From the NCBI GenBank assembly GCA_039619475.1, contig CM077115.1, positions 510,714,815 through 510,778,814 on the forward strand: 64,000 nt of DNA. Direction: 5' to 3'. Below the pieces are notes generated by a model that ran no database searches, had not been told where the DNA came from, and saw nothing but the letters and a program-made list of their open reading frames with translations. The stretch is from Icerya purchasi (lineage: Eukaryota > Arthropoda > Insecta > Hemiptera > Monophlebidae). The stretch's first letter is position 1, and the number at the start of each line of letters is the position of its first letter. Made by a program: the position numbers and the translations under genes. This document shows positions 1-11,800 of the stretch, one piece after another.

Positions 1-165
1 TTCGTGCGTCATTCTTAATTGTTACAGTCATTACAGCTCATCAATCGGGCGAGGATACTAGTTCAAATTTTACCTAGCAAATTTTCTTTCCTAAGGAAAC
101 CAAGGAAAATTTTTAATCGATTTGGATCACCGGAGAGGCAAAAATAGATTTATATCTTTTAAATG

Positions 166-843
166 TAACAAAATCCAAGGTAGGTGAATACATGCCTGTT
201 TGTTAAAACTGTATAATAAAAACAAACATTAATAACAAACAAATATAAGGGTAAAAATAATTTTTAACAATAAATTAGATAAATACCTTATTTAAGAACG
301 TTTTCAGGTATAATCCATCATCAGCTAAAACTAGCTTAATCAAAATCTTAAAACACACTGGAAAGAATATAAGGAATACATGTGTATATAATATAGTAGA
401 TGTATAGGAGGAACAAACATAGAAGGTATAAAAATCAATATGGTGAAATTACTAATACTTAATACAAAATATAAAATAAAATAGGAGGACCTAAAGTTAA
501 ATTGGTTACCAAATAATAATAATCCACTTTTTAATATAAAAATTTAACTTTAGGTTGTTCTATTTTATTTTCGATTTTGTATTAAGTATTAATAATTTCA
601 CCCTATTGATTTTTATACCTTCTATGTTTGTTCCTCCTATGCAGTTACTATATTATATACACATGTATTCCTTATATTCTTTCCAGTGTGTTTTAAGTTT
701 TGATTAAGCTAGTTTTAGCTGATGATGGATTATACCCGAAAACGTTCCTAAATAAGGTATTTATCTAATTTATTGTTAAAAATTATTTTTACCCTTATAT
801 TTATTTGTTATTAAAGTTTGTTTTTATTATACAGTAACAAAAT
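166..843. mobile_element. Fold-back element with about 290-bp inverted arms
   Basis: The left arm (about 209-510) reads as the reverse complement of the right arm (about 545-834). The left arm starts CTGTATAATAAAAACAAAC and the right arm ends GTTTGTTTTTATTATACAG. About 35 bp separate the arms. TAACAAAAT occurs at 166-174 and again at 835-843, directly after the right arm, so it may be a 9-bp target duplication. In that case the element starts at 175, with a 34-bp tail outside the palindrome. There is no coding capacity, so it is a non-autonomous fold-back or MITE-like element. It appears to sit in an I-clade retrotransposon remnant, because RNase H-like codons start just to its right. Confidence 0.75.
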
Positions 844-1350
844 TCACTACGCCACCGAGAAAATAACTCCTTACTGCATATTTATACTGATGCTTCAAAA
901 GCAGGACCGCGTATTAGCTCACTCCCAACACAAATCAACATTGAAATTATTTCATTACGTCTAAATAGGAAGCAGAATTGTATGTCATATATAGTATTTT
1001 TTCGAATGTAAAAATAAATAAAAACAGACTATTAATAACCAATTACAAAGAGCTCCGTTATGCAAGAAGTCAGGTAACATATTTATGTTTCTGTCGTGTC
1101 ACATGGGAATCCAAGAAAATGAGCGGGTTTGCTTGGTGTCCAAGCCAGAACTCCTCGCATCAATGCTGTTAGCGCAACTGCACTGATTTGTAAAATAAAG
1201 ACGTATTTAAGAATCATAGCAAAAATGACATGTGGATGGAGGGGGTGTTCTTTCAAATATGTAATTATATGAGACAGCCGCATGACCAACCCGCAAACGA
1301 TTTAAAGAACCATATTCCCTACGCGTAAGACAAAGGGGAGGAAATCATGG
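844..1350 (+). pseudogene. I-clade non-LTR retrotransposon, RNase H remnant
   Basis: Translation in shifting frames gives IYTDASKAGP near 875-905, the usual first motif of the RNase H domain of I-type retrotransposons. Further on, near 1095-1140, is a degraded form of the later VPSHVGIxGNExAD motif (here SCHMGIQENER). Stops and frame changes separate them, so the domain is dead. Its orientation is opposite to the RT remnant at 1385-1835, so the two were probably separated by an inversion. Confidence 0.55.
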
Positions 1351-1384
1351 TATGAGTTGCTAATTTTATATTTTTTATAAAGGA

Positions 1385-1835
1385 TGAGTTCATATGGCAC
1401 ACTGCCTGATCCATTCAGCCGTCGTACAAATACGTCTAACAAGTATCGAAATTTGGCAATTGCGCACCGCCGCAGTCTGGATTAAATCGCGGGCAGTAAT
1501 GAAAAAATGGATCAGGTTAAACGTGCGGAGGTAAATATCAGTGAGGAAAGGAGCACTCACACTAAAGGAATAAGTGCGATATAGACTAAGAATTAAGCGA
1601 AAGGATATGTGATGAATAGGATCGAATGTACTAAGTAACGACTGGCTGCCGAAAAGTACACCTGGCACCTATAATTTAATCTGGAAAATATTGGGGCTTT
1701 ATAAATGGTAACCAGCATCGTGGGGTTTATATTGAGTTTAGGACTAGATAAATATTTTACAATGGATAGGCTTTTTATACATTTATTTCTAAATTTGGTA
1801 AAATGAGGATACCAGGACAGAGTAGAATCAAACAC
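1385..1835 (-). pseudogene. I-clade non-LTR retrotransposon, RT C-terminal (thumb) remnant
   Basis: On the minus strand, two overlapping frames together follow the end of an I-clade reverse transcriptase. They read FDSTLSWYPHFTKFRNKCIK, then the KAPIFSRLNYRCQVYFSAAS region (compare the usual RSxLDYGxxxYGSAS), then LDPIHH-like and LRTFNLIHFF segments. At least one frameshift lies near 1600-1660. No catalytic YADD part is present. This is a 5'-truncated, inactive fragment. Confidence 0.6.
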
Positions 1836-1952
1836 TATAGAACTAGAAATTTCACAGTACTGGAGAAAGAAAGCAGAGAACTACTAAAATGAAGGTTAAT
1901 TTCCTGGTTAATTTTGATTCCTAGTTACCCTACTTTCTCCATCGACGGAATT

Positions 1953-1953
1953 A

Positions 1954-2007
<54 letters not shown>
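1953..2007. repeat. (AT)n microsatellite
   Basis: Uninterrupted TA dinucleotide run of about 53 bp. Confidence 0.95.
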
Positions 2008-2010
<3 letters not shown>

Positions 2011-2581
2011 GCTGGACATTTGTGCGAGTGTAAATCGAGGAGCGCAGTGATTTATGTTTGTATGTTGGGATGTGTGCGCATTTGTTGTGTATTATTGGGG
2101 GTTTGGTTGTTGGTAATTGTAGAAGAAGATAATGAAACAAATTCACGAGTACTGGATAGTGAACTTAGAGCTGGCGAGTTCTGCCGTCACAGACGAATTA
2201 GGAACAATTTTGTAGTTGTCATATTCGAAGTTGGTTTATGTCGATCACGGTGATTCCGCTGCATGTTACTGACCGCGGAAACTACGTGAAGACTAACGAA
2301 CGGATTAACAGTTAATAGAACAAAACGAAATCAAACGAACGCAATTACAACTTTTAATCGGAACGAAAGATTAATTGACCTTTTTAATAATAGTAAAATC
2401 GATTTTGTAGGACTTTTTTTTTTTATATTTGCGCAAAAGAAAACTGGTGAAAGTACTTTACTATAACTGGATTTTAAACGATGTACTATAAAGTCGGATT
2501 AGGTTTTATTATACTACCGTTTAATTATGGTTTCTCGTGATAATGTGTAAACGAGTTAAATGGATAAAATGTTTGTCTCAG

Positions 2582-2833
2582 GAAATAACTTTAATGATGA
2601 AAAATGTTCGCGACCGTTTAAACGAATTACGTAAAGATGTTTCGCTGCTGTATCGAGCCACGGGCGCCACGTTATTGAACAGATATCAAAATATAACGCA
2701 GGACTGTATCCACATACGCGATACGCTAGAACGAAATTGGGTAGAACTTGATCGTTTGAGTTCTATTTTTCAGTCAGTCTGGCAAGAACAGATTTGCCGC
2801 ATTCAGGTGGAACAAGATATATTCCATTCTCAA
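2582..2833 (+). CDS. Coiled-coil gene, exon 1 (84 codons)
   Basis: Bounded by TTTGTCTCAG and CAA|GTAAAT; enters and leaves in phase 0. It encodes LNELRKDVSLLYRATGA, then a long helical stretch with ERNWVELDRLSSIFQSVW and ending FHSQ. Codon use is more GC-rich than the flanks (cgcgac, gccacgggcgcc), supporting real coding. ATG ATG at 2594 is the first plausible start inside it. If there is no upstream exon, the sequence before 2594 is 5' UTR. Confidence 0.75.
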
Positions 2834-5800
2834 GTAAATACTCAATGGCATAAATGTTATTTCTGTAAATCGTTTAACAATTTTCAATTTATTTCATTTT
2901 TCGTTAAGGGAATATTATTTCAATGTTTCCGATTTAACAGAGCTACCTAAATTAAGTGCAGCACGTTATAAATCGTAATTTGTACATGTTAAATTTACTA
3001 TTCAGATCTCTGTTAGTGCGTCTGTGGTTATTTCTACTTTTAATCGATGTTAACTTTGTTCGAATAATTTATCTTTCGTTTAATTTTACACTTTAATAAG
3101 GTAAACGGTGAATTTACAATCAGAATTTAATCAGCTAATCGCGATAGTGAAAATTGTTGAAGCCTTCTTTTTTTTCTAGCGAGTATTTCCGTTAACGAAT
3201 GCTGACAATTGCTGCTACCATCCTGTTCTTCGCCACCAGATGATTCAACTCTATTTCCTTTACCTCTGTCTGTACACATCATCAAATTGTCCAATCACGA
3301 TATATCCTTTTCCAAGCCCGACTACGCTTTTTTTCTGTTGTTTCCATTAGCAAGATTTGCAGTAATCCGTATTTCAGCTATCTTATTATATGACCCAAGT
3401 ATTTACACCGATTTTAATTGTATTAATTCATTTTCCTTTCCTATTTTTTTTTTAAACTTCTTGTTTACTTATACACCAGGTCCAGGATATTTTCAGAATT
3501 CAGCGATATACCCACAAACGCGTGCAATTTATTCAGTAAGTTTTCTTTAAGCATCCGGACTTCTACTTTGCAAAACAAAATCGGAAATACGTAGCATTTC
3601 ACTAGTGTCCGCCTTAAAATTGCAGGTAAATTATGATTCGCTAGCACATTTTTCAACTTTAAAAATGTTCTTTTAGTTTCCAAGTCACAAAATCAGATGC
3701 GATATTATTCAACTGCCAAAGTATTTAAATCGTTCTACTTGTTACTCCTATTATTCACTTTTAATCTGAAATCTTCACTTTTACCAATTACCATTGCCTT
3801 TGTTTTTTGTTCACTCATTTTAGAGCCGTGTACTCTTTACCGATATTAATTTTTATCGATAATTGCTATAAGTTACACTTATTTTCAGCTATTAATTGTG
3901 TTAAGGTAATTTTATTTTGAGCTACCTTTTAATTGCAGCACGTTATGAGTAATAATTTGTAAATCTTAATTTATTATTCGAATATGTTAGTGCGCCTGAT
4001 CGGTATATGTGTTTGAATGATTTATCTTTCGTTTAATTTTACTTTGATCAGGTAAACGAAATAGCGAATTTACGATCGGAATTCAATCAGCTTATCACGG
4101 TAGCAGAAACTGTTGAACCCTGCATATCTCAAATAGCAACTCCTGTTAACAACGATGAGGTGAAGCAGTTAAGATTAAATTCGTTAGAATTGTCAAACTT
4201 GAAAGATTTTAAAAGGTATTATCCTCACAATGATCGAAATCAAAATTTCTCGAACGATAAAATTATTCCGTTCGTTTAGTCGATTTCTCGAAAATTAAAA
4301 TGTGAAATTAACATTTCGTTGCGGTTAGAGGTTGAATTCCGAATGTGTTTATTTTTTTTTTTTTTTACGGGAAATGTAACGAATGAGCTTTCTGCTGAAA
4401 AATTTAAATTAGCATAATTATTCTTTGGTCTTTAACATTCGGTAATCACCACCACTATTTCATATATGTCTAGTAAATATGTGTGCAGCATAGCGATTCT
4501 TAATCCTGACCTCGATTTATAAGAGTGTAGCAGGGTTAAGTTTCACCTGCCGATGACCGTTTAAATAAATACCGCGCAATGATTGTCTGGTTTTATTTTT
4601 TATCAAGATAATTGGACCGTATATTATCGGAAGATAAAAATCACGCACACTCGAACTTACTACCCGAAAAGCTTAGTTTAACGCAGATCCATCGCAATCC
4701 CATACTCTATAAGCAAAATCCGAAACAATACACATATGACTTTGCCTAGTTGCTCACGCACTATCGACAGTTTCGGAAAGTCAATTTTAATTCTGGTACC
4801 TACTGAATCTCCTTAACACCGAATACCGAATGTTTTGAAGTGTCTGATGATTATCTGCCCAATGAAAAGAGGTGGAGGTCTCTATCGTTTCGATCTCAAC
4901 GTTTTGGCTTAAATCGGTTCGGCTTCGTCCTTTTTTATTTTTTTATTATTTTTTTTTTTTGAAGGCAAAAGATCTGTAATAGTGGAAAATTATTGCCCAG
5001 ATCGACTAATTTTTCCCGAAAATGTTTACTGAAATAACCCGCTAAATGAATATATAATCACATTTCAAGTCTTTATAAAAGGAAATCATTTTTTAGGCGA
5101 TGTACGAACAAAAAAAAAATACTGAAAACCCTCGATTTATTTTCTAAGAAAATTAATTACTAATTTCGCGGGAGTTTTTTTGTTTCGATGATTATTTTAC
5201 GCCTTAAATGCGATATTAATTAAGGGGTGGGGGATGAAAAACTCACTAACACTGAATAGATCTACTTGGAAAAAAGACGAGGCCGAAGCAATATAGCCCT
5301 AACAGAGTTTGTTCGGCTCTAACGGTGCAGAAAAGATTCATTTTAACGGCTAAGTTTTATGTTAAATCTTTCGTTGTTCACAATATAAATTCTAGGAAAC
5401 TGCAGACGATGGCAATTTTTTAATGTTACAGTTTACGAAAAAATATCGAATTTCTAATTAATCCTTTTATTTAAAATCTCGTTTAAACGAAATAAAAATT
5501 TAAACTGAATATAAATGAATATTCTAGAAATGTTTTTGGAGATGTTCCATTTTCAGCTAGAAAACAGAAAAGAGAAATTATTCATCTTTATTAGTATATT
5601 TTCCTTTTTCTAACTAACGATAGAATATTGCCGAAAATGGTTTCAGTTATTTAATATTTATTCTTAAGATGTTTGTTATTTATGTTTATAATTTTATTAC
5701 TCTTTTTTAATTTTTAATTAACCGAATGCGATGTTTAAATATGCCGTATTTTGACTTAAATATTAGCGTTCCCTTTCCTTATCTTTTAAACTGCTTGAGC

Positions 5801-8800
5801 ATGTTTCGAAGTAATTCGATAAGAATATTTTTTAAAATGTATTGCCAGCTTTACGATTTTGCATAGTTTCCAACTTCCCTCTTTTGTCTACCGATAATTT
5901 TCTCTTCAAGATTGATCTTTGTATTAAGCAGCTTTAATAAAATATGCCTTCCGGATTCATCACGTGTTCGATAATATTTTAGGTAAGATAAGGTGGGGTA
6001 ATTCCGATTTGGGGCAATTCCGATACCTCGTTTTAACAATTTTGACAAGTGCAAGTTGGCAACACTGCTGAGCGGCGGATTAGTAAGAAACAGTTCTTTT
6101 TATTTTACTTCAGTTGTAATTATAAATATCTCAGTAGATAATTATCGCAGAATGTTGGAAACTGAACAAAAGTAATTAAAAAAATTGTTGAAGTGTATCG
6201 TAATTTCTCCAAAACATATCTCGTGAAAACACAACGCATTTTGAAGAAGGGTATCAGAATTGCCCCAAAAGTGGGGTAATTCCGATTTTTCCTTTTTTGA
6301 AAACCTTTTTTAAAATTACCAGAGAACCGTTCGATCAATCTTCTTGTTCCTAGTCTCAAATTGTAGAGCAGAGTTCCCTCTTCAAACATCGCTTTAGTAT
6401 ATTTCCAAAATATTATTGATTTGGTCGCGTAAGCAAAAAATACGAAAATTTTGCATTTCGCTATCGGAATTACCCCATCTTACCTTAGTTAATTTTTTGG
6501 ACTAGGCCTTAACGATTTTGCCGGTCTAATTACCCATTCAAATTAATCATCTCCAGACCGAAGCAAAGTGTTTTTCCAAACAAACCTTATTGGATGAGTA
6601 CTGAACATTAAAGTATACAAAAAAGGACGAAGTATTGCATTAAGTCCGTGTTTTTCGACTGCGTCATTACATAGTACTTCAAGTAAACCACATTCTAAGT
6701 AAATACCAAATTAGATATTCTGTTCGAATGGGGTCATCTTCTAAGCAGTTGTTCTGTTTTGTTTTTTTTTTTTTGATTTATTATTAGAAAGCTATTTTAG
6801 CATTCTAGCGTTGCGAACGTCTCTGTTCTAGTGGGCTAAAAATTTTCTTTTTACTTACATTTTTCATACTTTTCATGAGAAATAATGTAGACATAACATT
6901 TTTTTCCCAGAAATAAATGGTACTGCGCGTGCTGTAAATAAAAGCGGAAAATTATTCGAATTAGCATAAATTTGTCAGGATCGATGCACCACATCGATCA
7001 GTTACAAATATTTACTTTGCACGAAGTATTTTTTCATTAACATAGCGCGTGGACTGATTTTAAAATCAGGTTACCGAAAGAAAAGAGAGTAATTAGAAAT
7101 GCTTCGATTGAAAATAAACCGGCGGCAATATTGAAAACTATTTCACCAACTGAAACAACAAAATCATTTCAACATGGCGGAAGCACTTACGGTACAAATT
7201 TTATATATTATGCATTATAATTATATGCGTAGAAAATTCAAAGTAATGTAAATAAAAAAGAGAACAACAATAGTTGTGATTACTCCAAATTGTAGATAAA
7301 TACCGAAGAAACTCCCCCCTTCAATAAATAATCAAAATACTGCTTTTAACTTTGAAGAAAAAAGAACTAGCAATAAAATTTATATTTACATAGATTTCCC
7401 ATATTTGAGGCCAGTGACGAATAAATTTTAAGCAAAAATACGTACATTTAAATAATAACTGATTGTGTTCGTTCAAAAAAATGTATCGCACATAATTTCA
7501 AAGTGAAAAATTTAATATGTGGATATGAGCTACCAACCAGAATGTATGGAACTGTTGTTAAAGAAATTATGTAAATTCTTACACTATCAAAATTATTGTA
7601 AAATGAAAAAAAAAAATACTGTTTACAATTAAAACAACAATAACCAGCCTTGCTAAGGATGTATAAATCAAGACGAGGAACAAATATTTTCAGAACTATC
7701 GCACGGTTATGAATTTGAATGCCGAATTTAATTTATCGTTTCTCATTATTTCTGTTATATCCGTTTGCGGGACTACTATTTTATTTTTTTAATAAAATAC
7801 ATATATTTACCGTTTGAATGATAAAAAATATTTATTGGTTAAATTTAAATAAACAGTCTGCATGGTATTCGTAATAAAATACGTATATTTACAATATGTA
7901 AAACAGTTCGTAATTTAACGTGTAAATTGCATTTTTTTTCTTCATTGTCGGGTAAATTAATCGTATTAACATACAGCTTGAATGCTTGCCGAAACAGTTT
8001 GCAATTATTAGCAGCGTTATTATCAACATTTAACAACTTTGGCAATTTAAAAACCCTTTCCCTTTTACACTTTCAGTTACACTGGATACTATTACCATAA
8101 GAGTATAACTTTATTATGTTCAACTTTTACCGATTTGCACCATGTAATAAGTTACAGCACTTTAAGTATATATCACTCATTATCTAACAGGGGCGCAACA
8201 ACGAGGGGTCCCAAGGTGCCAGGGCACCCACTCAATTATGATGGACACCTCCCAATGAAGTCCAACGTTTTAATTTAACACCTATTGACGACTCTACATA
8301 GTCCAATTATCGTAAGACCATACTTGGATAGCTTAGTATAAAATCTAATGAAAATCGAGCAATTATGTAAGTTGGTGAAAAATAAATACATTTAAAACAG
8401 GCGTCATATTTGTAATTTTGAACAAATTGTTATCCTTCTTTATTTCGTTTTTCATAGTCGTCGATAGACATATGCTCTGAGCGCCCACTCATGATGTTAG
8501 GTAGTTGTACCACTGTTATCTAAGATACAATATGTGTAAGCTTCTAACAAATTATATCAATATCCATGTTAATTGTTATAATGATGATAATACATGAGCC
8601 TAATTAGAAAAATAACTTCCGGGTCTGCTTCACACTAATATTTATATTATACAATTACAACTATATCCCCTAATTTTCTCCTTTGTTTTTGTTTAAACAT
8701 TTAAATATTTTTCAGTTTACCAATAATGCACATTTATTATTGGTATAACTTTTATTTTTCAATTTTTTGGAATGAAGTTCTTTAACGCGGCTTGCAGTAG

Positions 8801-11800
8801 GAGTAAACTGGCAGAAATCGTCACGTAAGGAAAATACGTTAGGCGTTCTCCAGGCAACCTCCGCTCTCTTTCTTTTTCTCTCTGTCTCTTTCTATTATAT
8901 ACGTGCGCGCGTGCGTGCGTGCGAGTATTGAGATTTGAGCAGCAAGCATTGTGCGCGGTCAGCTGTATAATCTCAATTCTAAACACACGTATAAATTTTA
9001 TTTTATTTTTCATCGTATACTTTATGAATGATTTTATATATCTACTAAAAAGGGAAAGGAACTTCGTTCCCACCGGGTGTCCCCCTCTAGACACCACTTC
9101 TCTTTTTTTCAATCAACATCTGAACTGGATCAGGAAGGCGCAAGATCGGAACGAGCAGAAGAGTCTAGGGAAAGCCTACGTCCAGCAGTGGGAGTGGTAT
9201 AGGGCTAAATCGTAAATCGTAATCTGCAAATATCCTCCAAAATCTAATAATCATGCAGCAAAGAGTTAATACGTAACTAAAATCTGAAGTAGCCATTATG
9301 ATATATGTGTTTAGCACTCGATACACGATAATAAGTGTTACCTATTACTAAGAAATACCTAGTTTAGCAAGTTTCTAGTGTATTGCATATTACGTGATTT
9401 CATTAATGTACCATTCTATACATTAAAAAAAGGAAAACTAATTAGTATTGATATGAATAAAATTTATTTTTCTACCTGTGCTTTTGTTTGTGAGTCGGTA
9501 GAATTTTATTTCGCGATGAAGTATAAGCATATAGTTTACCTTATAATATGCAGTATTCTTTGATAAAGTTTTAAAAAAAGCAAAAAAAAAAAAAAACGTG
9601 TTATAATAAGTATATTAAGAGTTTGCGTAGGAATCGGAAATTACTATACAGGCATTTATTTCCCTTTAGTTTAATAACTCATTACCTGCATGTTATTACG
9701 ATATTCTAACATAACAGGATTAGGTTCAAGTTTCCAAAGAATAGGCCGCTTATATACGGTTGTTGATATTTTGTTTCTTTTTTGTTTAATTATAGAGTTT
9801 TAAGCTTTCAGTATATTTTAATAAAAAAATTAACTTCGACACAGCAGTATGAATGGCATTGTTTGATGTATCTCCCAGCGAGTACTCCCAAATTAAATTT
9901 AATAAAAACAAAAAAAAAAATACTATTTAAAAATTTAATTTAAAATTTTAAAAATTACAATACGAACAATAATAGCGTATTTTGATCATTGTAGATTTCA
10001 GAGAATTTCAGTTATTCCTAAAAAATATCGCTTTCGACTTTCATTATATAAATTTTGTACAAGACTTTACAAGTGATAAATAAGGGGGCTAATCTGTATG
10101 ATAGTAATAATTTAACCATTTTTGATTGGTATCAATATAAAAAACATATGTTGCGCATAACAGACCATCTAAACAAAATATCCGCAGATGACTCCATCGC
10201 ATCTGAGGTGTTTGCATCTAATACTAATAAACAATATAGTAAACGACTATATGCATCTAGATTACCTTCTGCTTGCCATATGTTGTAGTAATCTTAGCTG
10301 TTACCACCGCGCGTTAAAATGCAAATACGTGAACGGAAAATAAAACATTACAGAAGTGTAAAACATTAAGCGATGAAAAAAGTAATACGGAAAATGTCTT
10401 TTTGAAATTAATGAAATATTTAAAAATTAAAATTATACAAATAAAAAAATAATACAACAGTAAACACCAAGAGCGTCGCCAGCCAATGAGCCGCGGTGGG
10501 GCAAGATGAGTTGCCAGTCGTCAGCGGGGGAGGGGGGGGGGGGGCAAGAGATAGAAAGAGGATATGAGTTATAGGAAAAATAAAATATATAATTTGTAAA
10601 GGCTTAATATTTTATTAAACAAGAATAAAATCTTAATTAAAACACATAATTTTCGTGAGTTTCTGGCAAATTTTTCTACTACTTTATTATAAAAATCTTC
10701 CAAATTGTCTATGATTATGCGTCTATGAATACTTATCATGGCCAGTTGATTAAAAAGTTTCAAGGCTCCAGGGGGAGGGAAGCTGCTCCCCTCTGCCTCC
10801 CTCTGCCGCCGCTGGCGACGTCCACGGTAAACACCGTTGTAGTTAATTAAATCTGAAGGTGAATTTTTTTTACGAAATTAATGATTTTAGTTTTCCACTT
10901 TAGAATGGTACACAAACTATTTACACGGTCTTTAATTATTTTAAAATGATTTAAAAAAAAACAAACAGCATTAATAAATACGGATGTAAATTAATAGAAT
11001 ATATGTAGTTATAGGAAATAATTACAGATTATTTTAAATATATATATGTATTACAGGGTGTCCAAAATCACCCATCCACCTCTTCTAAAATTTAGTGTAT
11101 GTAATAAAATGAAAAATTCAAAGCCTCATATTAGTAGATTGACCGTCATATCGAATCAGCAGTTAGTTTTTTAAATGGAATGTTCTTTTTTCGGATTTTA
11201 CCCTGAAAAATGAAAATTTTAGTTTGAAACACTTTTCCTGTGAACTTTGTTTTCAACCTCAAATGTAGCTCAAAGTCTCATTAGGAGTAACGCGAAGAAA
11301 TGAAGCGTAGTTCTATCAAGATAATTTCAGGACGTCAACAAGTTGTGCCTAGCGTGAAAATTTGTGAAACTAACATCTTTCGGTTTTAGCCGGCAGTTGG
11401 TACATTTGAACCGAAAGCAAAGTAATACTTTTGAATATAGCACGGTATTTTCGGATAAAAATTTGGAAGAGAACGAGCGGGTATTAAAGGGCCTGTCTTT
11501 ATTTTCGAACAGCTGAACAAAGTGCTTATTTACAGTTTCATCTGAATTGAATGTCGTATCTACGCAAGAAGTTCTTACGTGGGCGAAACTAGTGAAGGTT
11601 TGATGGCGCAAAGTCGAGACGGTGAGTATGGCAACACTGCCATCAAAACTGTAATATTTTTTGACGAGTAATTAAGCTTACGTATGATCCCGCATTGTCG
11701 TGGTAAAATTCAACCTATTTACGATTAACAAACACTGGACATTTCTGAATATTCAGTTGCCGACAGAACACTCCTAAACTGAGTATTTAGTTCCTCGGTG

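Noticed and set aside
2020..2253. 77-codon plus-strand frame upstream of exon 1
   Set aside because: Cysteine and valine-rich composition after an AT array, no recognisable family; at most 5' UTR.
8190..8500. Possible hAT-like ends (CAGGGGCGCAAC and GCGCCCACT)
   Set aside because: The ends do not pair convincingly and I found no target duplication.
10055..10288. 77-codon frame in intron 3
   Set aside because: No family resemblance, no splice sites of the right phase, AT-rich composition like the flanks.
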